This document shows positions 16,262-25,116 of a stretch of DNA of 64,000 bases, piece after piece. The stretch is from Acidimicrobiaceae bacterium. GTDB lineage: Bacteria; Actinomycetota; Acidimicrobiia; Acidimicrobiales; Poriferisodalaceae. The number at the start of each line of letters is the position of its first letter. Within the stretch, counting starts at the first letter, position 1. Below the pieces are notes generated by a model. The model did no database searches. It saw only the letters and a program-made list of their open reading frames with translations, and had not been told where the DNA came from. Where the stretch lies: contig PBMG01000001.1 in the NCBI GenBank assembly GCA_002722565.1, positions 124,001 through 188,000 on the forward strand, read 5' to 3'. The translations under genes and the position numbers were made by a program.

Positions 16262-16867
16262 ATGGCGCTGCCAATTATCGTCTGGTCCGACTTTCTTTGA
16301 CCTTGGTGCCATCTGGCGCGGGCCCGGGCGGCCCGTTTAAATGAGCGGCAGGACGTCGACATTTCGTGGCTTCCGTACGAACTTCACCCTGAGATTCCTG
16401 CTGGTGGTAGCCCAAATGAGCGAAAGTTTTCGGCATTGCGGCCGATTGCTGATGAGCTCGGCGTAGTCATGAATCCGCCAAGCCGGTTTCAGCCAACTAA
16501 GAAAGCGCACCAAGCAGCTCTGGTTGTGGAACATATCTCGCCCGAAGCTATAGAGACCTATCATGACCGTCTTTTCGCAGCCATATGGGTGGAAGAACGA
16601 GATATCGAAGACCCTGGGTTTTTGTCAACCCTGGCGCGGGACCTCGATGTACCCCCTGAATTAATCGAAAGAGTGGTCACCAATAATGAATTGTGGCCAG
16701 CAGTGGTTTCTTCGATGGAACGTGCGCATGCATGGGGAGCGACTGGAACTCCGAGTTGGGTCATTGATAACAAACTCATGGTGCCGGGCCTGCAGGATGA
16801 CGAGTTTTTTGACCGAGTAATTGAGAAAATGTCGATGGCTAACGGTGATGAAGAGCCATTGAAATGA
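16262..16867 (+). CDS. DsbA/FrnE-like selenoprotein with U-P-W-C active site (in-frame TGA)
   Basis: Read from the ATG at 16262, the frame encodes MALPIIVWSDFL, then TGA (16298-16300), then PWCHLARARAARLNE and on without a stop to 16867. With TGA as selenocysteine the product is 201 residues with a U13-P14-W15-C16 active site. The rest fits the DsbA/FrnE thioredoxin fold: VDISWLPYELHPEIP after the active site, a helical insert, and the cis-proline loop in WGATGTPSWVID. Without the region before the TGA the protein would lack its first strand and redox centre. A hairpin at 16318-16336 is positioned like a SECIS. It would be a cytoplasmic thiol oxidoreductase, as no signal peptide is seen. A nonsense mutation is the alternative, but conservation of everything around it argues against this. 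Confidence 0.88.
16318..16336 (+). promoter_or_regulatory. Putative SECIS hairpin for the DsbA-like selenoprotein
   Basis: Downstream of the TGA at 16298-16300, GGGCC (16320-16324) pairs with GGCCC (16330-16334). The stem is extended by C16319-G16335 and a G16318-U16336 wobble. The loop is CGGGC (16325-16329), with a G at its second position. The loop starts 25 nt after the TGA. Bacterial SECIS elements lie within the coding region just after UGA and bind SelB through such a short apical loop. The same loop form and spacing recur at 25834. Confidence 0.75.
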
Positions 16868-16901
16868 TCATCTGATCGTTGATGGCTGTACTGTCCTGGG
16901 T

Positions 16902-18152
16902 ATGGAGCCGACGTATTCCGAAGAAGCAGAGTCCTATCGCGACAAGATACAAAAGTTTATAAGCGAAAACCTTCCTGCTAATTGGCAGGGCATCGGGTCT
17001 TTGACCGGTGACGCTAAAGCAGAATTCGTGGGTGAGTGGCGTCGGATTTTGAGCGATAACGAGTTGTTAGCAACTATGTGGCCCAAAGATTACGGAGGCC
17101 CTGGTTTGTCTGCGAATGAAAACGTCATTATCGCTGAAGAATTCACTAAGGCGGGCCTACCGACGGGCGGTTCCAATGATGGATTCGGTATTGGCATGGT
17201 CGGAAATACATTGATCGAATGGGGTACTGAGGAACAGAAGAAGCATTACTTACCGCGTATCCTTGACGGCGACGATCTTTGGTGTCAGGGATACTCCGAA
17301 CCCGGCGCTGGATCTGACTTGGCAAATCTAGGTTGCAAGGCTGAGTTGGATGGCGACGAATGGGTCCTCAACGGACAGAAGATTTGGACCTCTAGTGGGC
17401 ATTTAGCAAACTGGATCTTTGTGCTGGGCCGCACCGCTCCCGAAGACGCTAAACATCAAGGCATCACTTTTTTTCTTTGCCCAATGGACCAAGCCGGGAT
17501 TGAAGTCCGACCCATTGTGAATATCGCTGGGCACAGCCACTTTAACGAAGTGTTCTTTTCTGATGCTCGAGTTCCAAAAGAAAATGTCATCGGGCAAGTC
17601 AACGGTGGTTGGGCGGTTGCTATGACGCTTCTTGGGTATGAGCGGGGCTTTGGGGCTACAACTACTTATTTTCGTTATCGCTCCGAGTTGGACCGTCTAG
17701 TTGAGATGGCGCAAGCTAAGGGTCGGACCGAAGATCAAAGCATTAGGCAACGCCTGGCATGGTGCCATAGCAAAGTTGAAATAATGCGTTGGTTAGGGCA
17801 ACAAGTTTTGACTTCATTTTTGAACGGAGAAGCACCGGGCCCGAAGAGCTCCATCGGCAAACTGAATTGGAGCGAATATCACAGAACAGTGACTGAACTC
17901 TCACTGGACATCCTCGGCGCGGATGCCATGGTCATGGAGGGTGACACCGCGTATGCGGCTGGGCTAGGCGCTGCCGATGCAGGAACTCCCAATACCACTT
18001 CCGCTTGGATAAATAGTTTTTTGGCGGCACGGTCAGGGACTATTTACGCAGGGACCAGTCAAGTCCAACGAAACATCATCGGAGAACGCGTCTTAGGTTT
18101 ACCAAAAGAGCCGCGAGCGGACGAAGGCCCTTGGAACGAAACCTTGCGTTGA
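16902..18152 (+). CDS. Acyl-CoA dehydrogenase (FadE type)
   Basis: A 416-residue acyl-CoA dehydrogenase. Characteristic segments are WCQGYSEPGAGSDLANL, WVLNGQKIWTSSGHLANW and the C-terminal GTIYAGTSQVQRNIIGERVLGLP. The position that carries the catalytic glutamate in the common YEGT motif is alanine here (YAGT). Some family members place the base on another helix, so activity is not excluded. The segment ERGFGATTTYFRYR matches the FadE-type subunits of actinobacterial steroid side-chain dehydrogenases, some of which form heteromers. The gene follows the selenoprotein by 34 nt and precedes uridine kinase by 1 nt. Confidence 0.88.
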   Translation: MEPTYSEEAESYRDKIQKFISENLPANWQGIGSLTGDAKAEFVGEWRRILSDNELLATMWPKDYGGPGLSANENVIIAEEFTKAGLPTGGSNDGFGIGMVGNTLIEWGTEEQKKHYLPRILDGDDLWCQGYSEPGAGSDLANLGCKAELDGDEWVLNGQKIWTSSGHLANWIFVLGRTAPEDAKHQGITFFLCPMDQAGIEVRPIVNIAGHSHFNEVFFSDARVPKENVIGQVNGGWAVAMTLLGYERGFGATTTYFRYRSELDRLVEMAQAKGRTEDQSIRQRLAWCHSKVEIMRWLGQQVLTSFLNGEAPGPKSSIGKLNWSEYHRTVTELSLDILGADAMVMEGDTAYAAGLGAADAGTPNTTSAWINSFLAARSGTIYAGTSQVQRNIIGERVLGLPKEPRADEGPWNETLR

Positions 18153-18153
18153 A

Positions 18154-18747
18154 GTGCTGATCGGATTTAGTGGCGGATCTTGCTCAGGTAAAACAACACT
18201 GGCGAAGGCCGTTCTGCAGATAAGTGGCCCAGCAACGTTGCTTGCCTTCGACGACTATTACAGCGACCTTTCACACATGGCGCCTTCAGAGCGAGCAGCG
18301 ATTAATTACGATCACCCTGATGCATTAGATGTTGAACTATTCATCGCTCACATGGACGATCTTGCTGCGGGGAACTCTGTCAAAGTCCCCAAATATGACA
18401 TGGCTACCCACACGCGACCCGGTGGCAACTATCAACTGGACCCTGCGCCCCTCGTGATTGTCGACGGTATTTTGTTGATGGCAGTGGAGGAATGTCGTGA
18501 AAGATTAGACCTCAAGGTATTTGTCGACGCCCCTAGAGAGGTGAGGCTGGCTCGCCGTCTGGTTAGAGATGTCGAAGAGCGCGGCAGAGACCCTCACAGC
18601 GTGGAAGAGCAGTTCATGACCTCAGTGGAACCAATGCATCAGTCACTGGTTCTGCCAAGTTCACAGTATGCAGACCTGAAGTTTGAACATCCTTTTGACC
18701 CAGCCGCCGCCGCGCAGATAGTTGTAAGAGAAGTCAACTCAACTTAG
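18154..18747 (+). CDS. udk: Uridine kinase-like P-loop kinase
   Basis: A 197-residue kinase. The Walker A motif is GFSGGSCSGKTTL near the N-terminus. It is followed by FDDYYSDL, NYDHPDALD, VPKYDMATHTR, VIVDGILLM and ARRLVRDVEERGRD, the ordered landmarks of the uridine kinase/phosphoribulokinase family. It would phosphorylate uridine or cytidine in pyrimidine salvage. The start is a GTG 1 nt after the preceding stop, so expression is coupled to the acyl-CoA dehydrogenase despite the unrelated function. Nicotinamide riboside kinase is a related alternative. Confidence 0.8.
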   Translation: MLIGFSGGSCSGKTTLAKAVLQISGPATLLAFDDYYSDLSHMAPSERAAINYDHPDALDVELFIAHMDDLAAGNSVKVPKYDMATHTRPGGNYQLDPAPLVIVDGILLMAVEECRERLDLKVFVDAPREVRLARRLVRDVEERGRDPHSVEEQFMTSVEPMHQSLVLPSSQYADLKFEHPFDPAAAAQIVVREVNST

Positions 18748-18764
18748 TTAAGGCCAGCCAGGCT

Positions 18765-19169
18765 CTATTTTTCTATAAATTCCACCCAATTACCGTCGGG
18801 GTCCTCAACCATTCCCACTACGACGCCTGGGCGGGCTTCTCGACGGTCCCAGATAATTGGAGCACCGACCTCCTTGCAAGAATCCAGTGCCGCCTGCACA
18901 TCACTTACCGAAAGTGTGAAATAACGCATGCCGGTTGCGCCCATCATTCCGCCGCCGATTCCAGGATCAACCTCTTTGGTAGGAACGACGATCTTTAGCA
19001 GGCTTTCGTTGGCCCATAAGCGGTGCATCGCAGCGACACCCAGAGCCTCCATGTTGATGGTTGCCTCGAACTCCATTCCTATTACGTCTCGATAGAAAGC
19101 AAGCATCTGGTCACCGTTAGAAGTAACCATTCCTAGGTCAAAACCAGACTTGGTGAACTTGTTGGCCAT
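18765..19169 (-). CDS. VOC (glyoxalase/dioxygenase fold) protein
   Basis: A 134-residue single-domain VOC protein. It starts KSGFDLGMVTSNGDQMLAFYRDVIGM, has the middle strand MRYFTLSVSDVQAAL, and ends GVVVGMVEDPDGNWVEFIEK, the usual C-terminal metal-site motif with an acidic residue. The first metal ligand, usually His in the N-terminal strand, is not clear. It may be a lactoylglutathione lyase-like or epimerase-like enzyme, and function is unassigned. It shares the minus strand with the DUF169 gene 27 nt upstream and is probably cotranscribed with it. Confidence 0.82.
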   Translation of the reverse strand: MANKFTKSGFDLGMVTSNGDQMLAFYRDVIGMEFEATINMEALGVAAMHRLWANESLLKIVVPTKEVDPGIGGGMMGATGMRYFTLSVSDVQAALDSCKEVGAPIIWDRREARPGVVVGMVEDPDGNWVEFIEK

Positions 19170-19196
19170 TGGCCCTCCCTGAGGTCGTCGTATTGC

Positions 19197-19997
19197 TCAG
19201 TCGTAGCTAGCGCCGAGTCCAGCTCGAGCATCACTTTGGATACCGTAATTCGGTATTGGGTAACGGAGGCCATTCCGCGCTAAATATTCCATTCCTTCAA
19301 CGGCAACTAGCAGATCTTCGGGGGTTAAGGCCATCAAGAGTTCGTCTTCCATGACTCCGCCATACCGTCGTTCAGCAAAACAAGGAATTGACAGGCTGGG
19401 CTCTCCAGTTTTTAGAGCGCGACCCCAACTATCAGCACAGGCAGACTCTCCGACGCAGCCCCACTCGAGTTTCTTGTAGCCACGCCACTGGAGTCCGTTG
19501 ATCAAAATAATCATCTGGGCTGGAGTGGCGTAAATCATGCAAATGTCAGGAGGATCGAGACGCTTGGCAGACAGCGGGGAAACTGCCATTGCAGAGAAAG
19601 ACCCAAAGGGGACACAGTCCATGGCTTCCTGATGGGCTGAGCTGTCTTCGAGGGTCTCGAACCAGACCCCTTTCATGCGGTGGCCTGATAACCATTCGTC
19701 GTCTTGGGGGTGAAGGCCGATCACCGCGCCGCATTGATCACCAACCAAGTCGTCGCGAGTTATGCCAACAGTCCAATTCAGTCGGCTAGCCATACCCACC
19801 ACTTGGTCCGTCGTATGGATGGCATTTGGCCTCCGAATACGAGGCACTGATTCCATCTCTTCCACTGTCGTAAACATTTTCATGCCGATCGGCGTGGTCC
19901 TGATGCGTAAAAGTGCTTGAAGCCTGCTCAGTAAGTCATCCCAATCTAGGTGGGCGGTCCGCAAATGAACCTGTTGCTCGTCGTTCTCATCCATCAC
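19197..19997 (-). CDS. DUF169 family protein
   Basis: A 266-residue protein matching DUF169 (uncharacterised ArCR-like family). Recognisable parts are LRIRTTPIGMKMF, DQCGAVIGLHP, YATPAQMIILINGLQWRGYKKLEWGCVG (seen in segments) and SLSIPCFAERRYGGVMEDELLMALTPEDL. Several cysteines (DQCGAV, WGCVGESAC, SIPCFAE) are placed as in the family and might bind a metal or cluster. The function of DUF169 is not established. It is likely cotranscribed with the VOC gene downstream. Confidence 0.82.
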   Translation of the reverse strand: MMDENDEQQVHLRTAHLDWDDLLSRLQALLRIRTTPIGMKMFTTVEEMESVPRIRRPNAIHTTDQVVGMASRLNWTVGITRDDLVGDQCGAVIGLHPQDDEWLSGHRMKGVWFETLEDSSAHQEAMDCVPFGSFSAMAVSPLSAKRLDPPDICMIYATPAQMIILINGLQWRGYKKLEWGCVGESACADSWGRALKTGEPSLSIPCFAERRYGGVMEDELLMALTPEDLLVAVEGMEYLARNGLRYPIPNYGIQSDARAGLGASYD

Positions 19998-20159
19998 ATC
20001 CCCTAACGTGCTGTCGCCAACTTACCCGTATGTGGCGCATGTTCAGGATGAATAGCCATTTCCTCGAGGGTTCGCTCGCTCGTGGCTTTAACTCGGCGTT
20101 GGATTAGGGTGGCCTTGAGCGCTCGAAAGAGTACTTCGAATTCATCCGAGGAGAACCCA

Positions 20160-20942
20160 ATGGCTGACGGCCTTCGAGTCGAAATTCACGGCAATGTAGG
20201 AGCAGTGATCATGGATCGCCCGCCTCATAATTTCTTGAATTTCAAACAGATACACGACATCGCTGACGCACTCGATGCAATGCAAAACGACATGTCGATC
20301 CGCTGCGCGGTTCTAGCAGCAGATGGGCGATCATTTTGCGCCGGAGCTGATTTTGCAGGAGATGGAGTGGGAGGCGGAGACGATGAAGTTGTTGGAGGTG
20401 ACGCAACGCTTGCCCTATATCAAGGGTCTGGCCGGCTGTTTGACGTCACGATCCCAATTGTTGGCGCTATCCATGGTCCTGCTGTTGGTGGCGGACTTGG
20501 ACTGGCAATGGTGCCAGACATAAGGATCACGTGCCCAGACGCTAGGTTCTCTGCGAACTTTGCGTCACTCGGTATCCACCAGGGTTTCGGGATGAGCGTC
20601 ACACTCCCGCGCTTGCTCGGTCCATCAAAGGCGGCTCAAGTTCTATATAGCGCTAAGCGATACAAGGGAGAGGAAGCCGTAGGAATCGGCCTTGCTGATG
20701 AGTGCGTGCCGAACGAAGAAGTCCGCAATAGGGCCTTTGAAGTTGCTCAAGAGATCGCCAATAACGCTCCGTTAGCGTTGCGAGCGATCAAGTCGACACT
20801 TCGGCAGGGCCTTGGTGACGAGGTAAGAGAAATAACGCAACGAGAGGCTCGCATCCAGGCGGAACTCTCTGTGACGGACGACGCCAAAGAAGGAATTGCT
20901 TCAGTAGGCGAACGACGTCCAGGCAACTTCACTGGTAAGTAA
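20160..20942 (+). CDS. Enoyl-CoA hydratase/isomerase family protein
   Basis: A 260-residue crotonase-fold protein. The oxyanion hole segments are LAADGRSFCAGADFAG and GAIHGPAVGGGLGLAMVPDIR. A downstream helix (GIHQGFGMSVTLPRLLGPSKAAQVLYSAKR, seen in parts) carries Gln-Gly where crotonases often have catalytic Glu residues. The ATG at 20160 sits 7 nt after gaggaga, so it is preferred over upstream in-frame starts. It may hydrate an enoyl-CoA, but isomerase or hydrolase activity is possible in this superfamily. Confidence 0.87.
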   Translation: MADGLRVEIHGNVGAVIMDRPPHNFLNFKQIHDIADALDAMQNDMSIRCAVLAADGRSFCAGADFAGDGVGGGDDEVVGGDATLALYQGSGRLFDVTIPIVGAIHGPAVGGGLGLAMVPDIRITCPDARFSANFASLGIHQGFGMSVTLPRLLGPSKAAQVLYSAKRYKGEEAVGIGLADECVPNEEVRNRAFEVAQEIANNAPLALRAIKSTLRQGLGDEVREITQREARIQAELSVTDDAKEGIASVGERRPGNFTGK

Positions 20943-20989
20943 TAGAGCTATCACCCATCCGTTCCCAACTAAAGAAAAACGCTGTCTAA

Positions 20990-21862
20990 ATGAATGTTCT
21001 AATCACTGGTGTCACGGGCCTTATCGGATCTGAGTTGGCGACCGCACTACGAAGTCGGGGAGACAACGTAATAGGTGTTTCTCGAACACCCATAGATGAT
21101 CAAGTTTCGTGGGAGGACGTTACGCCCTCCTTGCTTGATGAAGTCGATGCGGTTGTAAACCTTGCTGGTGAATCAATTGCCGGACGATGGACCAAATCGA
21201 AAAAGGACCGGATCTTAGCTAGCCGAGTTGAGGCGACTTCTTTGCTTGCCGCGGCAATTACCAGCGCTGATAATCCGCCGAAGGTATTGGTTCAAGCTTC
21301 AGCTTCGGGACTCTACGGGGATATGGGTGACGTGATTCTTAATGAAAGCGCTGCTGCCGGCAAAGGATTTCTATCTGACGTGTGTCAGCAATGGGAAGCT
21401 GCTGCACAACCCGTGGCCGATCTGGGTATTCGGACAGTTGTTCCCCGCTTTTCAATAGTGCTCGCTGACGGGCCTGGTGCATTAGGGCGACTGGCTTTAG
21501 TGACCAAACTCTGCATAGGGGGACCACTCGGCAATGGACGTCAATGGTGGAGTTGGATCTCGATTAATGACACTGTGCGTGCACTGCTTCATTTGCTTGA
21601 CCACGACATTTCGGGACCTGTGAACATTGCAACGCCCAATCCTGAACTTCAGCGAACATTCGCGAAGAAGTTAGGGAATGTGCTGAGGCGCCCTTCTTTC
21701 GTACCCACTCCAGGTTTTGCGATCAGGCTGGTTTTGGGAGAAATGGGTAAGAACCTTCTGCTTGAATCTTTCCGCCTTGACCCCGGCGCGCTCGTAGAGA
21801 GCGATTTTGAGTTCGACGATCCGGAACTTGAAGGTGCTTTGAGGGGAATCTTGTCGAACTGA
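20990..21862 (+). CDS. TIGR01777-type NAD(P)-dependent epimerase (YfcH/SDR39U1)
   Basis: A 290-residue extended SDR. The Rossmann motif is VLITGVTGLIGSELATAL, followed by VVNLAGESIAGRWTKSKK, VQASASGLYGD and the C-terminal VPTPGFAIRLVLGEMGKNLLLES (seen in segments), all hallmarks of the TIGR01777 family. The catalytic Tyr lies in SGLYGD. The biochemical role of this family is uncertain; it is often annotated as a nucleoside-diphosphate-sugar epimerase. It lies 47 nt after the enoyl-CoA hydratase gene. Confidence 0.87.
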   Translation: MNVLITGVTGLIGSELATALRSRGDNVIGVSRTPIDDQVSWEDVTPSLLDEVDAVVNLAGESIAGRWTKSKKDRILASRVEATSLLAAAITSADNPPKVLVQASASGLYGDMGDVILNESAAAGKGFLSDVCQQWEAAAQPVADLGIRTVVPRFSIVLADGPGALGRLALVTKLCIGGPLGNGRQWWSWISINDTVRALLHLLDHDISGPVNIATPNPELQRTFAKKLGNVLRRPSFVPTPGFAIRLVLGEMGKNLLLESFRLDPGALVESDFEFDDPELEGALRGILSN

Positions 21863-21899
21863 GTCACCATAAGCAACGACGGCCAATACAGTTTCGACC

Positions 21900-22844
21900 A
21901 TGACACTTCAACCCGACACCAAAGCCTTCGTAGAAATGGTCGAACTCGCTCGAGTCGAGGGACCCGCTGTCTCAGAACAGACACCTGAATTTGCTAGAGA
22001 TCGCTATCAAGCAATGGCGCATATTCTGGGCAGCGGCCCCGATCTGCCTGGCGGCGTAACCGACTCGGAAATCCCAGGACCCAGTGGCGCAATCCCCATA
22101 AGGATCTATCGTCCGGTGGGCCAAGGACCACATCCAGCGTTAATTTTTTATCACGGTGGCGGGTTCGTCATCGGAGACCTTGAAACCCACGATAAAGAGT
22201 GCCGATTGCTCTGCGCCGAAGCTAACTGCATCGTGGTAGCGGTTGATTACCGGCTGGCGCCAGAAGCGCCCTTCCCCGCCGCTGTCGACGATGCGTGGGC
22301 TGCACTGAAGTGGATCGCAGCCGAAGGTTCGACATTGCAGATCGATACCGACCGGCTTGCCGTTGGGGGAGACTCAGCGGGCGGCAATCTGTCTGCGGTT
22401 ATGGCGCTCATGGCGAGAGATGCAGGGATAGACCTCAGGCTTCAGATGTTGGTTTATCCAGCAACAGATGCCTCCAAGCATTACGAGTCCTTCACAGAGA
22501 ATGCGGAAGGCCCATTGTTGACGGTGGAAGTGATCGAATGGTTTTGGGGTCACTACTTAGGGACCGCTTCGAGCGAAGAAGTTCGAAACGACTGGCGTTT
22601 CTCTCCGGCAAAGGCACCATCACATAGCAACCTCGCACCCGCATATGTCGCCACCTGCTCCGCTGACCCATTACGTGACGAAGGTAACGCCTACGCTGCG
22701 CAGCTCGCTGAAGCTGATGTCATGGTTAAGCATTCGCTCTTCGAGGGCCAGCCACACGTTTTGTTTCAACTCTTCAATGTTTGTGAAGGTGCTAAGGATT
22801 TGATTCGCGAATGCGCTGCTGCGCTCAGCGAGGCTTTTGAGTGA
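21900..22844 (+). CDS. HSL-family alpha/beta-hydrolase (esterase/lipase)
   Basis: A 314-residue hydrolase of the hormone-sensitive lipase family. The oxyanion motif is YHGGGFVIGD, VDYRLAPEAPFPAAVDD follows, the nucleophile is in VGGDSAGGNLSAV, the acid lies in CSADPLRDEGNAY, and the His in FEGQPHVLFQ. All catalytic residues are present and length is typical. The stop overlaps the start of the penicillin-acylase homologue by 4 nt (GTGA), implying coupled translation and possibly sequential ester and amide hydrolysis. Cytoplasmic, with no signal peptide. Confidence 0.9.
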   Translation: MTLQPDTKAFVEMVELARVEGPAVSEQTPEFARDRYQAMAHILGSGPDLPGGVTDSEIPGPSGAIPIRIYRPVGQGPHPALIFYHGGGFVIGDLETHDKECRLLCAEANCIVVAVDYRLAPEAPFPAAVDDAWAALKWIAAEGSTLQIDTDRLAVGGDSAGGNLSAVMALMARDAGIDLRLQMLVYPATDASKHYESFTENAEGPLLTVEVIEWFWGHYLGTASSEEVRNDWRFSPAKAPSHSNLAPAYVATCSADPLRDEGNAYAAQLAEADVMVKHSLFEGQPHVLFQLFNVCEGAKDLIRECAAALSEAFE

Positions 22845-25051
22845 CGATAGAGATAAGTAGGGATAGGTGGGGCATATCCCATGTGAAAGCACCGGATCGC
22901 CAAGCCGCCTTTGAAGCTCAAGGCTGGGTAGCAGCTCACGACCGGATCTGGCAGATGGACGCCGACCGCATCAAAGCTCAAGGGCGTTGGGCGGAAATAG
23001 TTGGTGCGAAAGGAGCCAAAGAAGACGCGTTTTTTAGACGTATGCGATTGTCAGAGAAATGCATGATCGACTGGTCTTTTTTGGCGCCTGATACGAAAGA
23101 AATGACAGAGGCCTACGCCAATGGGGTCAATCGGTGGCTAGAGGCGAATAATGACCAGCTTCCTGGAGAGTACGACTACCACGATTTGCGTCCGGAGACT
23201 TGGGAGCCGTGGCATTGCTTGGCTGTCTACAAAATCCGACACGTCTTTATGGGAACACTTCACCGCAAACTTTGGCGTGGGCATCTCTTGGCTACTTGCG
23301 GACCTGAGTTAGTCAAAGCAATGCAAGGCAATATCAACGATGATTCAGTCATCGCTTCGTTCGATAAGCCGACCCTAGATCTGCTAGGAGGATTACCTGA
23401 AATTCTTGAGGCGAATTCAGAACTACTTGAAGCATTGGTAGATGTGGATGGAGGCTCTAATTCCTGGGCTGTTCATGGATCGCGAACCGTCTCAGGTATG
23501 CCGCTCTTGGCGGGTGACCCCCACCGCGGTATCGAGTTCCCCAATGTGTACCACCAGTTCCATATGAGATGTCCTGAGTTCAATGCAATAGGGCTTGCGT
23601 TTCCAGGAGTACCTGGATTCCCTCATTTCGGACACAACGAAGAGACGGCTTGGTGTATCACCCACGGAATGGCCGATGACACAGATCTGTTTGTAGAAGG
23701 TAAAGATCTGGATCAAGTCGAATGGGAAATTGAAACGTTGAAGGTGCGCGGTGAGGGTGAGTTTGAGGTCTATTGCGGTTCAACAGAACGCGGCCCGGTC
23801 GTCATCGGAGACCCTACGGACAAGATTGCCCTATCCCTAGCCTGGACCGGGCTCGTAGGCAGAGACACCACCTTCGACTCCTTAATCCCAATGCTGAAGG
23901 CCTCGAACTGTAATGAACTTGAAGATGCCGTTGAACCGTGGGTCATACCCGTAAACAACATGCTTAGCGCAGATACTCAGGGCCATATTTCATTCAAGAT
24001 TAGAGGGCGAGTTATTGAACGAGCCGCCGCAAATCGGTGGATTCCAGTGCCCGGCGCGGCAGCTACTCCTTGGACGGAACTGGAGCCGGTGACCTTTGAC
24101 GAACTGCCCGGAATAACTGACCCGCCTGAGGGGTACCTAGTAACGGCCAATAACCGAACTTCAAATAGTGGTCCATATATATCTCTCGATTTCGCAGGAC
24201 CCGCCAGGTACGACCGGATCTCGGAACTCTTAGCACCCCTTACAGCGGCGTCGATGTCGGATATGGAGAGAATTCATAGCGATGTTGTCTCGCTGCGAGC
24301 ACCCGAAATCATAGAGTCCGTCATAAATCATGCATCTAAATTCACTCACCCTTGGGGCGACTGGCTGATCGATTCACTGGCGAATTGGAACTATGAACTT
24401 TCGGAAAGTTCTGTTGAAGCCTCTATGTATGCGATCATCCGACGCCGCTGGTGTGAAAGTGTCGGAGAACGGCTTGGTGTATCTACCCCCAACTTTGGAG
24501 CTCCAGGCTGGCCATCTGCGGAGGCCGCTAGTCGAATGCTGGCAGATGCCGCTGTTGTCCTGCTGGCGGACAACAAACAAGGACTCATTCCGGGTCTGGA
24601 ACTAGACGAAGACTTAGACCATGCGCTCTCAGCGTGCGTCGACGAAACTTTGACAGAACTGCAGCTCAGGTTTGGCGATAATAGAGATTCATGGACATGG
24701 GGACGCCTTCATCGAATGATTTCCCCTCATTTGATGGCTTCGGTGATTCAAGAAGCCCAGCATCTACACCCCCCAGTGGATGGCTGTCCCGGAGATAGCG
24801 ACACGGTCCGATGTGGAACCGTGATACCAGAACGGGGAGAGAGGGCACATGCGGCTTCGGTAGCTCGCTACGGTTTCGACCTTAGCGATTGGGATAAGTC
24901 AGGCTGGGTAGTGCCGCATGGGGTGTCAGGTATCCGAGGCTCAGGTCATGATTTAGACCAGCGGCAGGCATGGCTGGCATGTGAGTTAATCCCGATGGTG
25001 TTTAGCGACGACCTCGTTAAAGAGACTGAAGTTGGCTATTTCGAATTATGA
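22841..25051 (+). CDS. Penicillin acylase family Ntn-hydrolase, apparently cytoplasmic
   Basis: A 736-residue N-terminal-nucleophile amidase. The precursor would self-cleave before Ser206 in DGGSNSWAVHGSR to give alpha (about 205 residues) and beta chains. Family segments include RDRWGISHVKAPDRQAAF, GWVAAHDRIWQMDADR, GDPHRGIEFPNVYHQF, PGVPGFPHFGHNEETAW and the late YLVTANNRT. It starts directly with the first family strand at a GTG overlapping the hydrolase stop, so there is no signal peptide, unlike most penicillin or acyl-homoserine-lactone acylases, which are exported. Substrate could be N-acyl amino acids, amides or acyl-homoserine lactones. Confidence 0.88.
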   Translation: MTIEISRDRWGISHVKAPDRQAAFEAQGWVAAHDRIWQMDADRIKAQGRWAEIVGAKGAKEDAFFRRMRLSEKCMIDWSFLAPDTKEMTEAYANGVNRWLEANNDQLPGEYDYHDLRPETWEPWHCLAVYKIRHVFMGTLHRKLWRGHLLATCGPELVKAMQGNINDDSVIASFDKPTLDLLGGLPEILEANSELLEALVDVDGGSNSWAVHGSRTVSGMPLLAGDPHRGIEFPNVYHQFHMRCPEFNAIGLAFPGVPGFPHFGHNEETAWCITHGMADDTDLFVEGKDLDQVEWEIETLKVRGEGEFEVYCGSTERGPVVIGDPTDKIALSLAWTGLVGRDTTFDSLIPMLKASNCNELEDAVEPWVIPVNNMLSADTQGHISFKIRGRVIERAAANRWIPVPGAAATPWTELEPVTFDELPGITDPPEGYLVTANNRTSNSGPYISLDFAGPARYDRISELLAPLTAASMSDMERIHSDVVSLRAPEIIESVINHASKFTHPWGDWLIDSLANWNYELSESSVEASMYAIIRRRWCESVGERLGVSTPNFGAPGWPSAEAASRMLADAAVVLLADNKQGLIPGLELDEDLDHALSACVDETLTELQLRFGDNRDSWTWGRLHRMISPHLMASVIQEAQHLHPPVDGCPGDSDTVRCGTVIPERGERAHAASVARYGFDLSDWDKSGWVVPHGVSGIRGSGHDLDQRQAWLACELIPMVFSDDLVKETEVGYFEL

Positions 25052-25116
25052 AGGCTGTCGGCGCGTTCTTTCAACGGGCTTGACAGCACCATCACATGTG
25101 CGACTAGTTTCCATTT

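Noticed and set aside
16436-16867. A free-standing 143-residue protein starting at TTG 16436
   Set aside because: It lacks the first strand and active site of the thioredoxin fold, while the same frame upstream encodes family sequence (WLPYELHPEIP) and a complete N-terminus interrupted only by TGA.
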